Assembly: GCA_030765055.1 (NCBI GenBank)
Contig: CM060950.1
Coordinates: forward strand, 270,133,581 to 270,197,580
Source: Mantis religiosa
Taxonomy: Eukaryota; Arthropoda; Insecta; Mantodea; Mantidae
Direction: 5' to 3'
DNA length: 64,000 bases
The notes under the pieces are model-generated. The model had not been told where the DNA came from. It searched no databases and was given only the letters and a program-made list of their open reading frames with translations. A program made the translations under genes and the position numbers. Shown one piece after another: positions 9,261 through 19,620 of the stretch (the first letter of the stretch is position 1; each line of letters opens with the position of its first letter).

Positions 9261-9714
9261 TGTCACCCAATTAGCGGAAAGCGCAACCAACGACAGCTGA
9301 TTAAGGGGGCCAGAGGCAGCCAAGCCACACCCTCCCATTAGTCTCCGTCACTAACTGAGGGGGATGATTAGGGAAATGTCACTTGTCGTTGGCCGCCTCT
9401 TTCCCCCCTCCCACTGCCACCTGGAACCTTCGCGTGGATTCACGGAAACTAGAGACTTCGAGAAGACGGCGATAGTCTTATAAAAAGGGCTGCAGCGAGG
9501 GAAGTCAGTCAGTCAGTGATTGACGTGCTAGCGAACGGACGAGAAGACTGTGTACGTGCATCGGAACGGTAACGGACGAACTGGTGAATCGTAATTGTGT
9601 GCATTACGTAATTCTTTGTAATTGGCAAGTGTTCAACTGTAAGTCGGTGGAAATAAAGAACATTGTTGAGTTTGTGTAATTGGACCTTTCATTTCACGAG
9701 CCCACAAAGTCACA
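9261..9714 (+). repeat. 3' LTR of Gypsy-type element 2
   Basis: 454 bp, TGTCACCC...AGTCACA. It keeps a TATA box near 9480 and an AATAAA polyadenylation hexamer at 9652-9657. It differs from the 5' LTR mainly in the first 130 bases. The target duplication GTAT follows at 9715-9718. Confidence 0.9.
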
Positions 9715-9737
9715 GTATCTATAAGCCCCATATAGCT

Positions 9738-9910
9738 GACCCTGCAGCTCACTCTGTAGAACACCTGGCTGCCGTGCGAGGAGTCCGGGGTTTTATTCCC
9801 GGCTGGGCTTAGGGATTTTTCTGCAACCAAGATCTTTTCCCAATCGTCCCCAGAGTCTGGAAGTATGAATGAGAGTGTGAATGTGCGCGTGATCTAATGA
9901 TAAAAAAAAA
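9738..9910 (+). mobile_element. SINE-like element, family 2
   Basis: A tRNA-like head (GCTCACTCTGTAGAACACCTGG as A-box region, GGGGTTTTATTCCCGG as a decayed B box) is followed by GGGATTTTTCTGCAACC and ends in nine A residues at 9902-9910. The spacing of about 35 bases between the boxes fits a pol III type 2 promoter. No target duplication was identified. Confidence 0.5.
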
Positions 9911-12760
9911 TCTGTGTGCTTAAGACCACATGACAGAAGTGAAGGCTTAAAATCTATTAATTATAAGTTATTCTTAAAAATTACTTTTAAAAATTTAATG
10001 TTGACACTCATTCTTGCGCAAAGAGGCCAGTTGCGATTTAAACATTACATACCTTAGGATAATTATGCTCACAAATGAAAATACTCTGGAACAGCTGAAT
10101 GACCACGGACTTGCGACCGTGCGAACAGGGTTAAACGTACATATCTTATAACATAATTATATGATATTCATTTGCTTATTTGCATATTTTTTGAATATTC
10201 GGAAATGTTTGGTTACGTATACATTTTACATATCCATACAGATACTCATTACTCCATATTTTATTACACGTTCGTACATATTTTCATACATATTTTAGTA
10301 CATGTCATATTTATCTAAAATGTTTTCTCACAATTTATACTGATATTAATACATTTTCAGTTCAATTCAAATGTGTTTGTTCGATGCTTTGCCTTTAAAT
10401 TCTAAACAAAATAATATATATTTAAATCTTTTTCATATAAAAAATAAAATTTATATATCAAATCCTTTGACCCTCGGTCGATCTTTCAGTTTGAGGAAAA
10501 ACATAACCTATAAGTTGTACATGAAAGTACACGCAAAACGTCATTTTAATGCGTGATAATTGGATTATTTACGTGTTACTGCATTTAATTTATTGATGTT
10601 TTACGTTTTGCTACTCACAATAAAGAGAAATAGTCAATAAAAATAACCAGTTCTTATATGAAATATCTCTTTCACGAATTCCTGACAATTTTATTTCCTA
10701 TTAGCACACTCGTTTTTTTCCCCTTATTATGGTTTTAATTATCTAAATACCGAACTTCGGTGATATCTGTTCGGTTTGACTATTATTATTGTTTAAAGTG
10801 GAATTTGACATGTCGACATGTTTAAATGAGAGAAGGTTATCTGACCGGATCGGTTACCGGCACTTGACAGACGTTTGTAAGAACGGCCCTAAGACAATTA
10901 TTTTTTTAATGATACTCATGTAGGGTTTCTGAATATTTGATAGTATTAGAAATATGTTACAACATACCTGGATGAGTGTTATTGATACGTTGTTGAGTGC
11001 GACAGGAAATCTACGGTGTATAACGGTGTGGACAACATGAGACTGAAATAACGAATGAGTGTGGTTGTGGGGGGTTAGTTCGGATTGAGCCGACTGCACC
11101 ACAATCAGCGTCACATATTCCAGCGTGACGGCTCAGTTTAATTCACTACCCACAAAAAGTGCTAAACGCGCCTAAAGAAGTTTTCAATTCAAAAAAGGAA
11201 CACTCGAACACAACGTGATTTAGCTCGTCACATCCTGTAGATAGATATTGTGATGCTTCTCACAGTACCTGTTCCTCCCTTTAGCAACGCGTCTTTAATT
11301 GTTATTTTTAAAACTCTTATAAATCTTAGTTCTCCCCACTTTAAAGTAAACCTTTAGCTGGACGTTTGCCCTTTTCACGTTCTTCAGTAGTTTTTATTGT
11401 TTTCTTCCGATGATAATGTCTTAAGTTTAGACCTCATTTTACGGAATTTGTGTACATACCAATTGTGTTTTTAAAATTCACCGAAGTTCACAGTTTTGTT
11501 CCACTCGAAATTGTTCTATTGTAACAACGAAACTGAGAATGAACACAGTGCTAAACAGTCGTACACCCTTGGCATGTGTGTTGGAAGAGCTGAGAGTGTT
11601 TTTTTCTCGTTTTCTCGAAGGATTGCAGTTTATAACTTAATGATTTATGCAATTTCGGTGCAAGCGAAGTTGCCCTCAAAATTATTGCACTTTTTAAGAT
11701 ACGTATATTACAACTAGTGGCGGTTCGTGCCGAAAAAAAACAGTGTGCGGCAGGAAAAAGTCTCGAAAAATAAAATGCATGTGCCGATGTTTCTTCATGA
11801 TATAAACACAATTTCTACTTTATTTTGCTTTTTGCTCAATTTTTTGATTGGGCATTGGTCTCCTTAACATTTTTATAGTAACCCTTTCTTCAATCGTTCG
11901 CCTTGAAAATGCAGCTTTGAGAAGTTCATTAACCGTGTTCATTATTTATTGGCTGAAGTTTTCTTTACTCATACATTGAATAACGTGAATTTATGCCATG
12001 TTTCTCACACACACACACATACACACACACAATATATATAAAGAACTTGATATGGCCACTAAATAACGTTACACTTGGATACAGTGCAAATATGCGAACC
12101 ACATACACTTGTTATGGGTATTCCCCTAATGGTCGCGCAATGGAGTATCTTGCCCACATGACAGATGCATCTAAGCAATCTGCCCTACGAGTTTATAGCT
12201 ATTAAGTATTGGATCGGTTCACATAAGAAGGATGAAATTAGTTTCTAGAACTAAAATATAAAGCAATGTGATACCGAAATTAAAGGATTGCAGTAAGTAA
12301 AGTATCATGATAGATTTCAAAGGAATGTTGGTTCTTTGTGCAGGGGTAGTTGAGTCGAGTCGAATAGCATTTGGGGTGAATAGTTGTTTTAACAAAGAAA
12401 CGGAAGAAACAGTGTCCTTAGCAGAATTCTAAAGGGTAGCACTTGACTTTGTTTGAAAAGGATATCCTTCGGACCCTTAATAATGGCCTGAGCGAGAATA
12501 ATAATCACAATGGACAAAATAGTTACAACGGGAACCTTTGTGTGAAAAGAGAGCTTCCAGAAGTGAAAGTCACACACCCACGCGCATCTGTGGAGGACAC
12601 TCAGTTGGTGGCTTGGAGCCGATTAAGAAAGTCATCGCCTCTGTGTTGGTTGAGGGCAGACCAGAAGCGATGAGAGAAGATATTTGTCGGTTCATATATA
12701 TGTGAAGAACGAATTAAGTTTTATCGAGTAATAAGCATTTCACATACAGTAGCTCAAAAC
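9911..12760. other. Anonymous AT-rich DNA
   Basis: No recognisable gene. Short open frames occur (for example 12443-12673 on the plus strand and 10854-11114 on the minus strand) but show no known motif and no sign of being real genes. A short CA-rich microsatellite lies at 12006-12031. Confidence 0.5.
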
Positions 12761-12761
12761 A

Positions 12762-13213
12762 GTGATATTGGTAATCCTTGCTCGCCAACTACTATTGCTT
12801 CAAACTGGCGAGTCAACGCGGGACTCGATACCAGAAGGCGGTTTGACACGAGAGGCAGATTCAACCCGAGGAGGAGGTTCAACCCGAGAAGGAAGTTCAA
12901 ACCTAGAAGGAGGTACGACCCTAGGAGTTTCAACACTAGAACGAAGTTCAAAAGGAGAAGGAGGTTCGACAAGAGGACGTTCGACAACAAGGAGCTCTAC
13001 AACAGTCCTACTGGAAAGAAGAAAGGAGGCCGGCATCATCAGTGACATCAGGAGTCGGAAAGAAAAATCAAAGGTACAGAGTGTTATATTATCTACTTGA
13101 CTATTGTGAATATATTTGAGGAGTACAAAATGCTGAGTCGAAATTCTGTAGAAAATATGGGAGTTAAGGAGGTTGATGATAATAGCAGTAGGCAGGAAGT
13201 CGAAGTAGCAGAG
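12762..13213 (+). pseudogene. Low-complexity repeat frame upstream of Gag-like coiled coil
   Basis: From about 12835 to 13030 a degenerate short unit (GAAGGAGGTTCAAC-like) repeats about a dozen times. In one frame it reads as an Arg/Phe repeat (FNPRRRFNPRRKFKPRRR), in another as Gly/Ser/Thr repeats (GGSTREGSSNLEGGTT). The antisense strand is open too, which is expected for such repeats and not evidence of coding. The Arg/Phe frame ends at a stop near 13042. A frame ending EVEVAE then runs up to the SINE at 13214 and seems to continue after it, so this may be the N-terminal part of a decayed retroelement protein. Confidence 0.4.
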
Positions 13214-13462
13214 AGCCCGCCTCAGTAGCATGGTGGTAGCATGTCTGCCTCACGTTCAAGAGGTCCTAAGTTCGAATCTCGGTCGGGGTGAGTTACCTGA
13301 ATAAGGTTTTTCCGGGGTTTTCCCTTATCCTTCAAGACGAATGTCGGGTAACTCTAAGCTCCATGGACCCTGGATTCATTTGAGCATAGTTTCAACCAAT
13401 TCATTCACCGTCCGACATGACTTAACGTTGGAGGACGTAAATTACAAAAAAAAAAAAAAAAA
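13214..13462 (+). mobile_element. Complete SINE, family 1, with target duplication
   Basis: Begins AGCCCGCCTCAGTAGCATGG. It has an A box (TGGTGGTAGCATG), a B box (AAGTTCGAATCTCGG), the TTTTTCCGGGGTTTTCCC core, a body of about 110 bases and a 17-A tail. TAGCAGAG stands before it (13206-13213) and again after it (13465-13472), an 8-bp target duplication typical of LINE-driven insertion. This is the reference copy used for the other family 1 calls. Confidence 0.9.
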
Positions 13463-13472
13463 CCTAGCAGAG

Positions 13473-14360
13473 TGTGGTAGAACTGTACCAAATAATGTAG
13501 AAATGGGAAGAAACGTGTTAGAGTAAATTAGAGAAATGTTTGTAAGTTTTATAAAAGAAATGAAGAATGACAATGAAAGTTTTATAAAAGAGATGAAGAC
13601 TGACCGTGAAAGTTTAAGAAAATACGATGAAGGTTTTAGAAAAGAGATGAGGAATGGCCATGAAAGTTTAAGAAAAGACAATGAAAGTTTAAGTAAGGTG
13701 ATAGATGGTAGGAATCAAAGTTTAAGTAAAAAGATAGGTAATAATCTTCAAAGTTTAAGTGTGAAAAAGGACAGTAGCAATCAAACATTGCAACAGATAG
13801 GAGAAAATAGAGATGACAGTATTGATGAGTTAGAGGTAGGAGAAGTAGAACTAGGAAAGAAGATAGAGAATGAACAAGCTTTAGAAAATTTCAGGAAGGT
13901 AAGTCGGGAAATAGAGCATGTAAGAGAAGAAGCTGGTCAGGTAACAGACAATGTAGATAAAAATGTTAGTGAGGAGACAGAGAATGCTGAGTGTGAAGAT
14001 TTCAATCTAGTTAATTAAAGGTCAGATAGTGAAAACAGAAAACTGGTGGAGAAAATAGCACAGCAATTAGACAAAGAAAGAGAAATGAATAGCAAATAGT
14101 TAGAAGAAACTAGGAGTAGATTAGAAGTATCAGAATGGGAAAATAGAAGACAGGCGAGGAATATGGAAGAAACCATAAATCAAATGAATGAGGTAGCAAT
14201 AGAGATCATGGCGACAAAATAAACATTGAAAAGCATTCAAAATCGAGGAAGAAACGAAAGAGAAATATTAAAGTATTTCGGGCAAGGTTCACAGTTCCAT
14301 CAGAATATGTGTAAGAAAGATAGGAAAAGATATCGATGTACGATACCTAAGCTAGATATG
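13473..14360 (+). pseudogene. Coiled-coil, Gag-like frame
   Basis: The frame open at 13536-14018 is a long coiled coil with a repeating unit (FIKEMKNDNES, FIKEMKTDRES, LRKYDEGFRKEM, LRKDNESLSK). It resembles the coiled-coil N-terminus of gag in the two Gypsy-type elements (ELKEMKTAND repeats) in pattern but not closely in sequence. A stop at 13525 separates it from LAECGRTVPNNVEMGR at 13465-13522, the apparent continuation of the frame before the SINE. Further coiled-coil sequence continues to about 14340 with stops near 14098 and 14220. I see no zinc knuckle, protease or RT, so a retroelement origin is inferred. Confidence 0.4.
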
Positions 14361-14770
14361 CAAATATAATGGGAATGTAGAATAAGTAAGTTCTTCGAAC
14401 AAGGGAAAGTCCTCCAAATTCGTTTGTATTTTGTAAGTACATTGCGGGACGATTAATTGCCTTGTAAATGGTGGGAACTCAAGCGAAAGTATCTAAAATT
14501 ACCATAACAAATTGTAAAATGAGAAGAAACACAGACTTGTAAAATGTATAGGTTATAAGCAGTGAAGTGCAAAATTAAGGTTAAAAAATGTATAAACTTT
14601 GGTGAAAGTGCAGTGAAATTTAAAACTAAACAAGTGATTAAAGAAAGGAAACTAAATGAAAATTCGAACACCGAGATCCCAAAAAATTGGCCCAACACCC
14701 AGCTGCAGCACGCATTTGTGCGCACTTCTCTCCGAGACACCGGAGAGGCAACACCGTCCAGCGAGCACCG

Positions 14771-14814
14771 TAGCTAGGCCAAAGCAGCCCTTTTCAGGGC
14801 TTGGCCCTTAGCTA
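14771..14814 (+). other. Strong hairpin, histone stem-loop-like core
   Basis: TAGCTAGGCC at 14771 pairs with GGCC-CT-TAGCTA ending at 14814. Inside it AGCCCT-TTTC-AGGGCT (14786-14801) makes a perfect six-pair stem with a four-base loop, matching the metazoan histone mRNA 3' stem-loop consensus except that the first G-C pair is A-T. No histone coding sequence precedes it. Confidence 0.5.
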
Positions 14815-14849
14815 GCAGCGGTCCTCGCAGGAAGTATCAACGCCATCAA

Positions 14850-15536
14850 CAGGCACGTATTTAGAAGTCAGTTTCAGGAGGGGTCCAAAAATTTTTGTTG
14901 AATTATTTGCTTTTAATAAATAATTAATCAGGGATGTGTTTTTATCATGTTTGTAAAAACATAAAAACACGTGCAATATATTATATTCACACGAGTTTCT
15001 CCATCCAAGCTTCTACAAATTGTTCTTAGAAAAGTGTTTTTGTCTTGTTTCTTTGGATAAAGTCTGCAGAAAGGCCCTGCAGACCTTTACCTACCTAGGA
15101 TAAAGTGATATAAGCAGTAATCAGATATTTAAAAAGCGTTAGAAGTATTAGTTCTCCTTGAATGAAAAAGGGGAATGGGAACGTAGAATTTAAAAATTAC
15201 ATACCTTTAAGTAGGTGAGTATTTGGGAACCCTAATCAACAAATTATAATATATCGGAATTGGTTAACTTTGCAGTACATTATTGTAATTGGCATTATTT
15301 GTGTATTTTAACGAGTTCTACAGCTGCTGTGCAGTAGCTTTTCCTTTATCTCTTAAATAGCTTCTTCATGTTTGCCTGACAGTGAATAGAGATGTTAAGA
15401 TGAGAAGCTTGAATAAACTTTTTCGATTTATTTTAAACCAAGTTTTATTTCAACTATTTATTAAAAGTTTGAAATGATAATTTATTTGGGGGGGGGGGTC
15501 TGGAACCCCTGGAAACCCCCCTTAAATACGTCCCTG
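14850..15536. mobile_element. hAT-like MITE candidate
   Basis: The left end CAGGCACGTATTTA is mirrored by the right end TAAATACGTCCCTG (rc CAGGGACGTATTTA), 13 of 14 bases. Both ends continue into G-rich sequence (AGGAGGGGTCC and a ten-G run near 15488). Ends of the form CAGGG...CGTATTTA are common in hAT elements. The interior is AT-rich and non-coding. The eight bases on each side (14842-14849 and 15537-15544) do not match, so no target duplication supports it. Confidence 0.5.
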
Positions 15537-16921
15537 TTCACACATGCAGTATAAATTAGTATTTGAATGAAATGTACAGTTCAATGAATCTCAGAAGAAT
15601 ATTAAGTACGTAAAAACTGTATCATTCATTTAAAATTGTCCTAAGCCTAACTTTGCCTTTCCAACACAGAAATATTACAGCCTTGAATTTCTAAATGCTT
15701 TAATGACATGTATAAGTACAGTAATAAATGCAGAAAAAGAAAATATGCAGTTTAACAAATAAATTTTAGTGCAAAGTGTATCTTCCAACAGGAAAAAATT
15801 TCATATAATTACGTGACTGTGAAGTATGATTTGCTTAATGTGTAGGTTCAGCCACTGTTTTGGTAAATGGCTTACTATAACTTGGAACTGTGTGTCTGAG
15901 TTGTTAATAGAAAATAATTTAATAGGTCTAATTAAAATGCTTACTCATCTAAGTATTATTTCTTTTCATTATTTCTGTTCACTGGAATGAAACAATAGGT
16001 GCATTAAATATGTGTGGCTATATCTGCTTATCAAAATTATTATGTGGCTTTGCATCGCTGCATGTAACAGATGGCTCATATATTGGGTTGAGCACTTTTT
16101 TCTATGCCGAAGATTGAGGGTTTCATCCCAACTTAGAAGAATGATAGAATGCTTAACACAGTCTGTTTCATGTCAGTATATTGACATATAAAACTTCAGT
16201 AGGTCTCACTAGTGAAGGTTTATCACCCATAAGATTGTTATCATTAATAAATTATGCACTAATATTACTCATAAAGGGAGACAAGTACATGTTGAGAACA
16301 GATGGACCACAGAATAATAGTTAAATTGGGTGAAAATGTCACTTTTAAGAAGTCGTATATTGTTGCAAACCCATTGGTCCCAATTGTGTTGCAATATATG
16401 GGGTGCACACCACTATGTGGTTTTAATGTCAAGTGAACTTAATGTCATTCTTAAAACATGGTTAAAACATTCCTAAAATATCTGATGTGTTAAGTGACAT
16501 TAATAAACAATATATGTGTTAATAAGGAAGATGGTTAATTACCAACTTTTTTGAGATCTTTTGAGGTACTTGAGAAATGCTAAACCAATAGAAAGCTGTA
16601 TTTCCTAATTACAAATTATACACAGTAGCTAATCATCATTTAACAGTACAAGTTTACATAATTTTCAGGCAGGAGTCTCTGAATTCTGCTTAAAATCACA
16701 GCCACAGCTTTGGTATATCAGAAAGCCACATACTTGGGGTAGATAGACACGATGAAGCAGATAATACACAAACCAGACACAGTGTATCACACTATCTAAA
16801 ATAGATTCTGTTCTCTGAAACAATATGAACCAGTACATATACATTCTTTTAAAATGTTCATCAGCAGTTCATATATTTTAGATTTCTTTATCAGGAAAGG
16901 AAGTAAAAAGTATTACCACTC
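15537..16921. other. Anonymous AT-rich DNA
   Basis: No gene seen. A faint tRNA-like block (GATGGCTCATATATTGGG then GGGTTTCATCCCAAC, about 16068-16130) may be the head of an old SINE. Confidence 0.4.
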
Positions 16922-17134
16922 TTACTAAAATTAGGCAAGTGAGTCAACCTTGTATATACTTTTCTCCACTTTACAAGTTTTTTGATGAAGACTAGTTTCT
17001 GGGAACTTCTCCCCTATCGTCAGTTCTGTGCTTGACTGATGATGCATCTGGTGTCTGCATCTGGCTTGGTGTTGTGCTGCCATCTAATGTCCTGGTAAGT
17101 TTGATGATGTCATACACCGCGGGAATTTCAAAAT
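16922..17134 (-). repeat. 3' end of Penelope-like element, inverted-repeat arm 1
   Basis: About 213 bp that contains the end of the endonuclease frame and the 3' UTR. Its inverted partner is 18036-18248. The arms diverge at the same base outside the TTAGTAA terminus. Confidence 0.85.
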
Positions 17135-18037
17135 TCATCAAGAGGTCCTGTTTCTTCGTATTAAATATGTTTTCCCAAATCTGTAGTTCCAGAGGTTTCT
17201 TTGCCTATTTGATCAGTTCTATTTCTTGTTTTATGTTTTGATTCTCAGAACAAAAGTGATGTGCTACGGCCGACTTGTCAATTTGTTTGAATTTAATATT
17301 TCTGAAGTGTTCTTTCATTCTGGTTCCTAGATTCCTTTTGGTCTTACCAATGTATATCTTGTCACAATCCTGGCATTGTCACAATGCCTGATAATTGAGT
17401 TTTCGGTGTGCTAATTTTTAGAGGGTGGTTTAGTAAGTTGCGGATGTTGTGTTTGTTCTGAGGGGTTAATTCTATGTTGAAGCTCTTAAATATCTTTTCA
17501 AATATTTTGAAGTATTTTGGATGAAATGTAAATTTGCCATTTCTGGTGTTTGGGTTTTCTAGTTTATTTACCGTAGTAATATCCCTTAAGTTTTTGTTTC
17601 TTTTGTGTCTGTAGATCAGTTTTTTGATGAAATTTGTGTTATAGTTGTTCAATTCAGCAACCTGGTTTACGTGAGTGTACTCCTGTTCATATTCTGTTTT
17701 AGTTAGCGGAATGTTGATTAATCTGTTAACCAAAATATGGAATACTGCATATTGATGTTGTACTGGGTTGAATGGGTTGCATTTAATGTAATTGTCAGCA
17801 TGTGTTGCATTTCTGTATATTCCAAATTGTAATCCTGTAGGTGTTCTAATGATTTTCAAATCTAGAAAAGGTAGCCATTCATCCTGCTCTACTTCAATGG
17901 TGAAAACTATGGATTTTTCTTGTAGGTTTAGCAACTTTATAGCATCCTCGGTTAGTCTTCTAGGGACTATAGCAAATACATTGTTGACATATCTATGCCA
18001 ACATTTGAAAATATGTGGAAAGGCTTTAGTAATATGA
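16992..18037 (-). pseudogene. Penelope-like RT end and GIY-YIG endonuclease
   Basis: On the minus strand the frame enters at RT motif C, which reads WHRYVNNVFAI (plus-strand 17960-18000) where YVDD is expected: both catalytic Asp are Asn. The post-palm region LPFLDLKI, GLQFGIYRNATHADNYI and HQYAVFHILVNRLINIPL is typical of Penelope RTs, followed by HKRNKNLRDI. A stop at 17362 and a frame change then lead to the nuclease: CQDCDKIYIGKTKRNLGTRMKEHF (C-x2-C, YIG, catalytic Arg), with a TAG near 17210, and IWENIF. The first GIY half is lost at the frame change. The frame ends at 16992. The element would nick target DNA with GIY-YIG and copy by RT. Confidence 0.85.
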
Positions 18038-18248
18038 TTTTGAAATTCCCGCGGTAGATGACGTCATCAAACTTACCAAGACATTAGATGGCAGCACGAC
18101 ACCAAGCCAGATGCAGACACCAGATGCATCATCAGTCAACCACAGAACTGACGATAGGGGAGAGGTTCCCAGAAACTAGTCTTCATCAAAAAATTTGTAA
18201 GTGGAGAAAAGTATATACAAGGTTGACTCACCTGCCTAATTTTAGTAA
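18036..18248 (+). repeat. Inverted copy of Penelope 3' end, arm 2
   Basis: Runs TTTTGAAATTCCCGCGG to AATTTTAGTAA on the plus strand and differs from the reverse complement of arm 1 at only a few positions. It abuts the truncated RT frame. Confidence 0.85.
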
Positions 18249-18629
18249 CAATGGCACTCCACTTTCTGAAATACTTCTTCTTATTCTATATCACCACTCT
18301 TGTGTAAGTTTGTTGTACACATGACTATTACAAAATGCTCAGGAGCTAAAATTTTGTGAAGACATGCAAAGAAATATTAATTGTTTATGAAGCTAATAAG
18401 CAGTTGTTAAAGTATTGCTGTGTTTGATGACTGCTAAGTATATGAACAAAATGATTAAAAAGTAAATTGCAATGTGTAAATCCTGTTCAGGAGAGGATAA
18501 GTAAACCATGCATGTTCAAAGCTTAAAAACTGAAGAAGTAACTCTATGATATTCAGAGTGCATATTTTACAAATGTACACACAAAACATGCTGTCACAAA
18601 TACTGATGAAAATAGAAATTACATATGTA
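18249..18629. other. Anonymous DNA
   Basis: No gene or repeat recognised between the Penelope-like element and the end of the P-type transposase remnant. Confidence 0.4.
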
Positions 18630-19620
18630 TCAATGGTGTTGAAACACTCTAGGACGTCGTGCAGTACTTCTGTGGCGGGTACTGATGCCTAGTATTCTGT
18701 TCTGTCTCTTACACCACCAGTGTATACACAGCTGCGTAAGGATGCTGACTATGCCATCTTTCATGGTTGATGCATGATCCATACATACATTCCCAATCCA
18801 GTCCAAGTTTACATTTCCATGCATAACTTCTGTAGCATGGTGCTTCACACCAGGCAAGTGGCTGCTGGTACTGAGCATTTCTTCCACAAAAGTACTACCA
18901 AGAGCTACAGCTCTACATAAATCCTCACATGGATATGTTGGAACTGTAGTGTGTTCGTTATACTCTTGTATATATATGCCCAAGTGCCTATTCTCCATCG
19001 AGTCTGCTGTAAGTGCAATCCGGCATTTGTTACAATGTACACTGAAACCTTCGTGTTTGAGTATAACTCAACCACCTCAGCCATTAAACTGAGATTTAGA
19101 GGATCCTGCTGCAAATCAGAGCTAGGAACCTGATTTGTAGCAGATTGTGGTTCAGCACTAACAAAGCTGTGAAGATTGTTTAAAACCGCACCAGTATTTT
19201 CCTCCAATTCACAGTTTAAACCTTTGAGATCCCTAAAAGAAGTGCCATTGACAATGGCTGTCTTAAAATCCGCAATTTGATCCACAGCAAGATCGAATGC
19301 TACCAAACAAGTACATTGGGTTGAGGGTTCTAGTTTTAAGGAAGGTGAAGCCATTTTCCTTCAGCTTATGCCACAACATCCGCAAAGCATTTAAGGTGGC
19401 AATCCAGCCATGTTGAGACGGTGGATGGAATACTTTACGACATAAGCTGCTGGAATCACACAACATCTTATATTCGCTGGACCTTCTGGCTCCTTTCCTC
19501 TCCCATTACAGCTGTCAAACAATTTGTTCAAGAATGAACAAAGTGTTGTGCCAAAGGCAGATGGTCTTGGTTTTTGGCCTAAGAAATACAACAGCCTGCT
19601 ACAAAATATGTGAATATCCG
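18630..19620 (-). pseudogene. C-terminal half of P-element/THAP9-type transposase, broken
   Basis: Three frames on the minus strand carry successive pieces of the P-type transposase: LCSFLNKLFDSCNGRG (about 19545-19500), then LKENGFTFLKTRTLNP and LFGSIRSCCGSN (about 19365-19275; in P-type proteins this is a TRxLNQDxLENxFGxIR block), then DFKTAIVNGTSFRDLKGLNCE (about 19275-19210) and a Cys/Trp-containing tail to 18630. The frame changes at least twice, and in the LNQD block the key acidic residues are replaced (LNPMYLFG). The function would be the second part of a DDE-type RNase H fold that cuts and joins transposon DNA. Exon borders are not resolved. Confidence 0.7.

Larger units (their letters stand above)
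5572..9714 (+). mobile_element. Gypsy-type LTR retrotransposon 2, RT-deleted, flanked by target duplication
   Basis: A 4.1-kb element with two LTRs, tRNA-Leu primer site, gag, protease, integrase and polypurine tract in Gypsy order. GTAT occurs immediately before the 5' LTR (5568-5571) and immediately after the 3' LTR (9715-9718), a 4-bp target site duplication. Compared with element 1, about 1.4 kb containing RT and nearly all of RNase H is missing at about 7780-7800. Because TSD and both LTRs are present, the copy was inserted as a unit; whether the deletion arose before or after insertion cannot be told from one copy. Frames are broken in gag and at the end of integrase, so it is not autonomous. 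Confidence 0.85.
16922..18248 (-). mobile_element. Penelope-like element, 5'-truncated, with inverted 3' cap
   Basis: The minus strand carries the end of a Penelope-type RT, its thumb region and a GIY-YIG endonuclease, then a 3' UTR that ends near 16922. At the truncated 5' side the last 210 bases of the same element appear again in opposite orientation (18036-18248 mirrors 16922-17134). Inverted partial copies of this kind are a known habit of Penelope elements. The copy contains stops and frameshifts and is dead. Confidence 0.85.

Noticed and set aside
10854..11114. Possible small gene on the minus strand
   Set aside because: 86 codons without a motif in AT-rich DNA. Nothing supports it beyond being open.
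12754..13231. Leu-rich and Pro/Val/Glu-rich minus-strand frames that look like membrane or linker proteins
   Set aside because: They are antisense readings of a short-unit repeat. The periodicity comes from the DNA unit.
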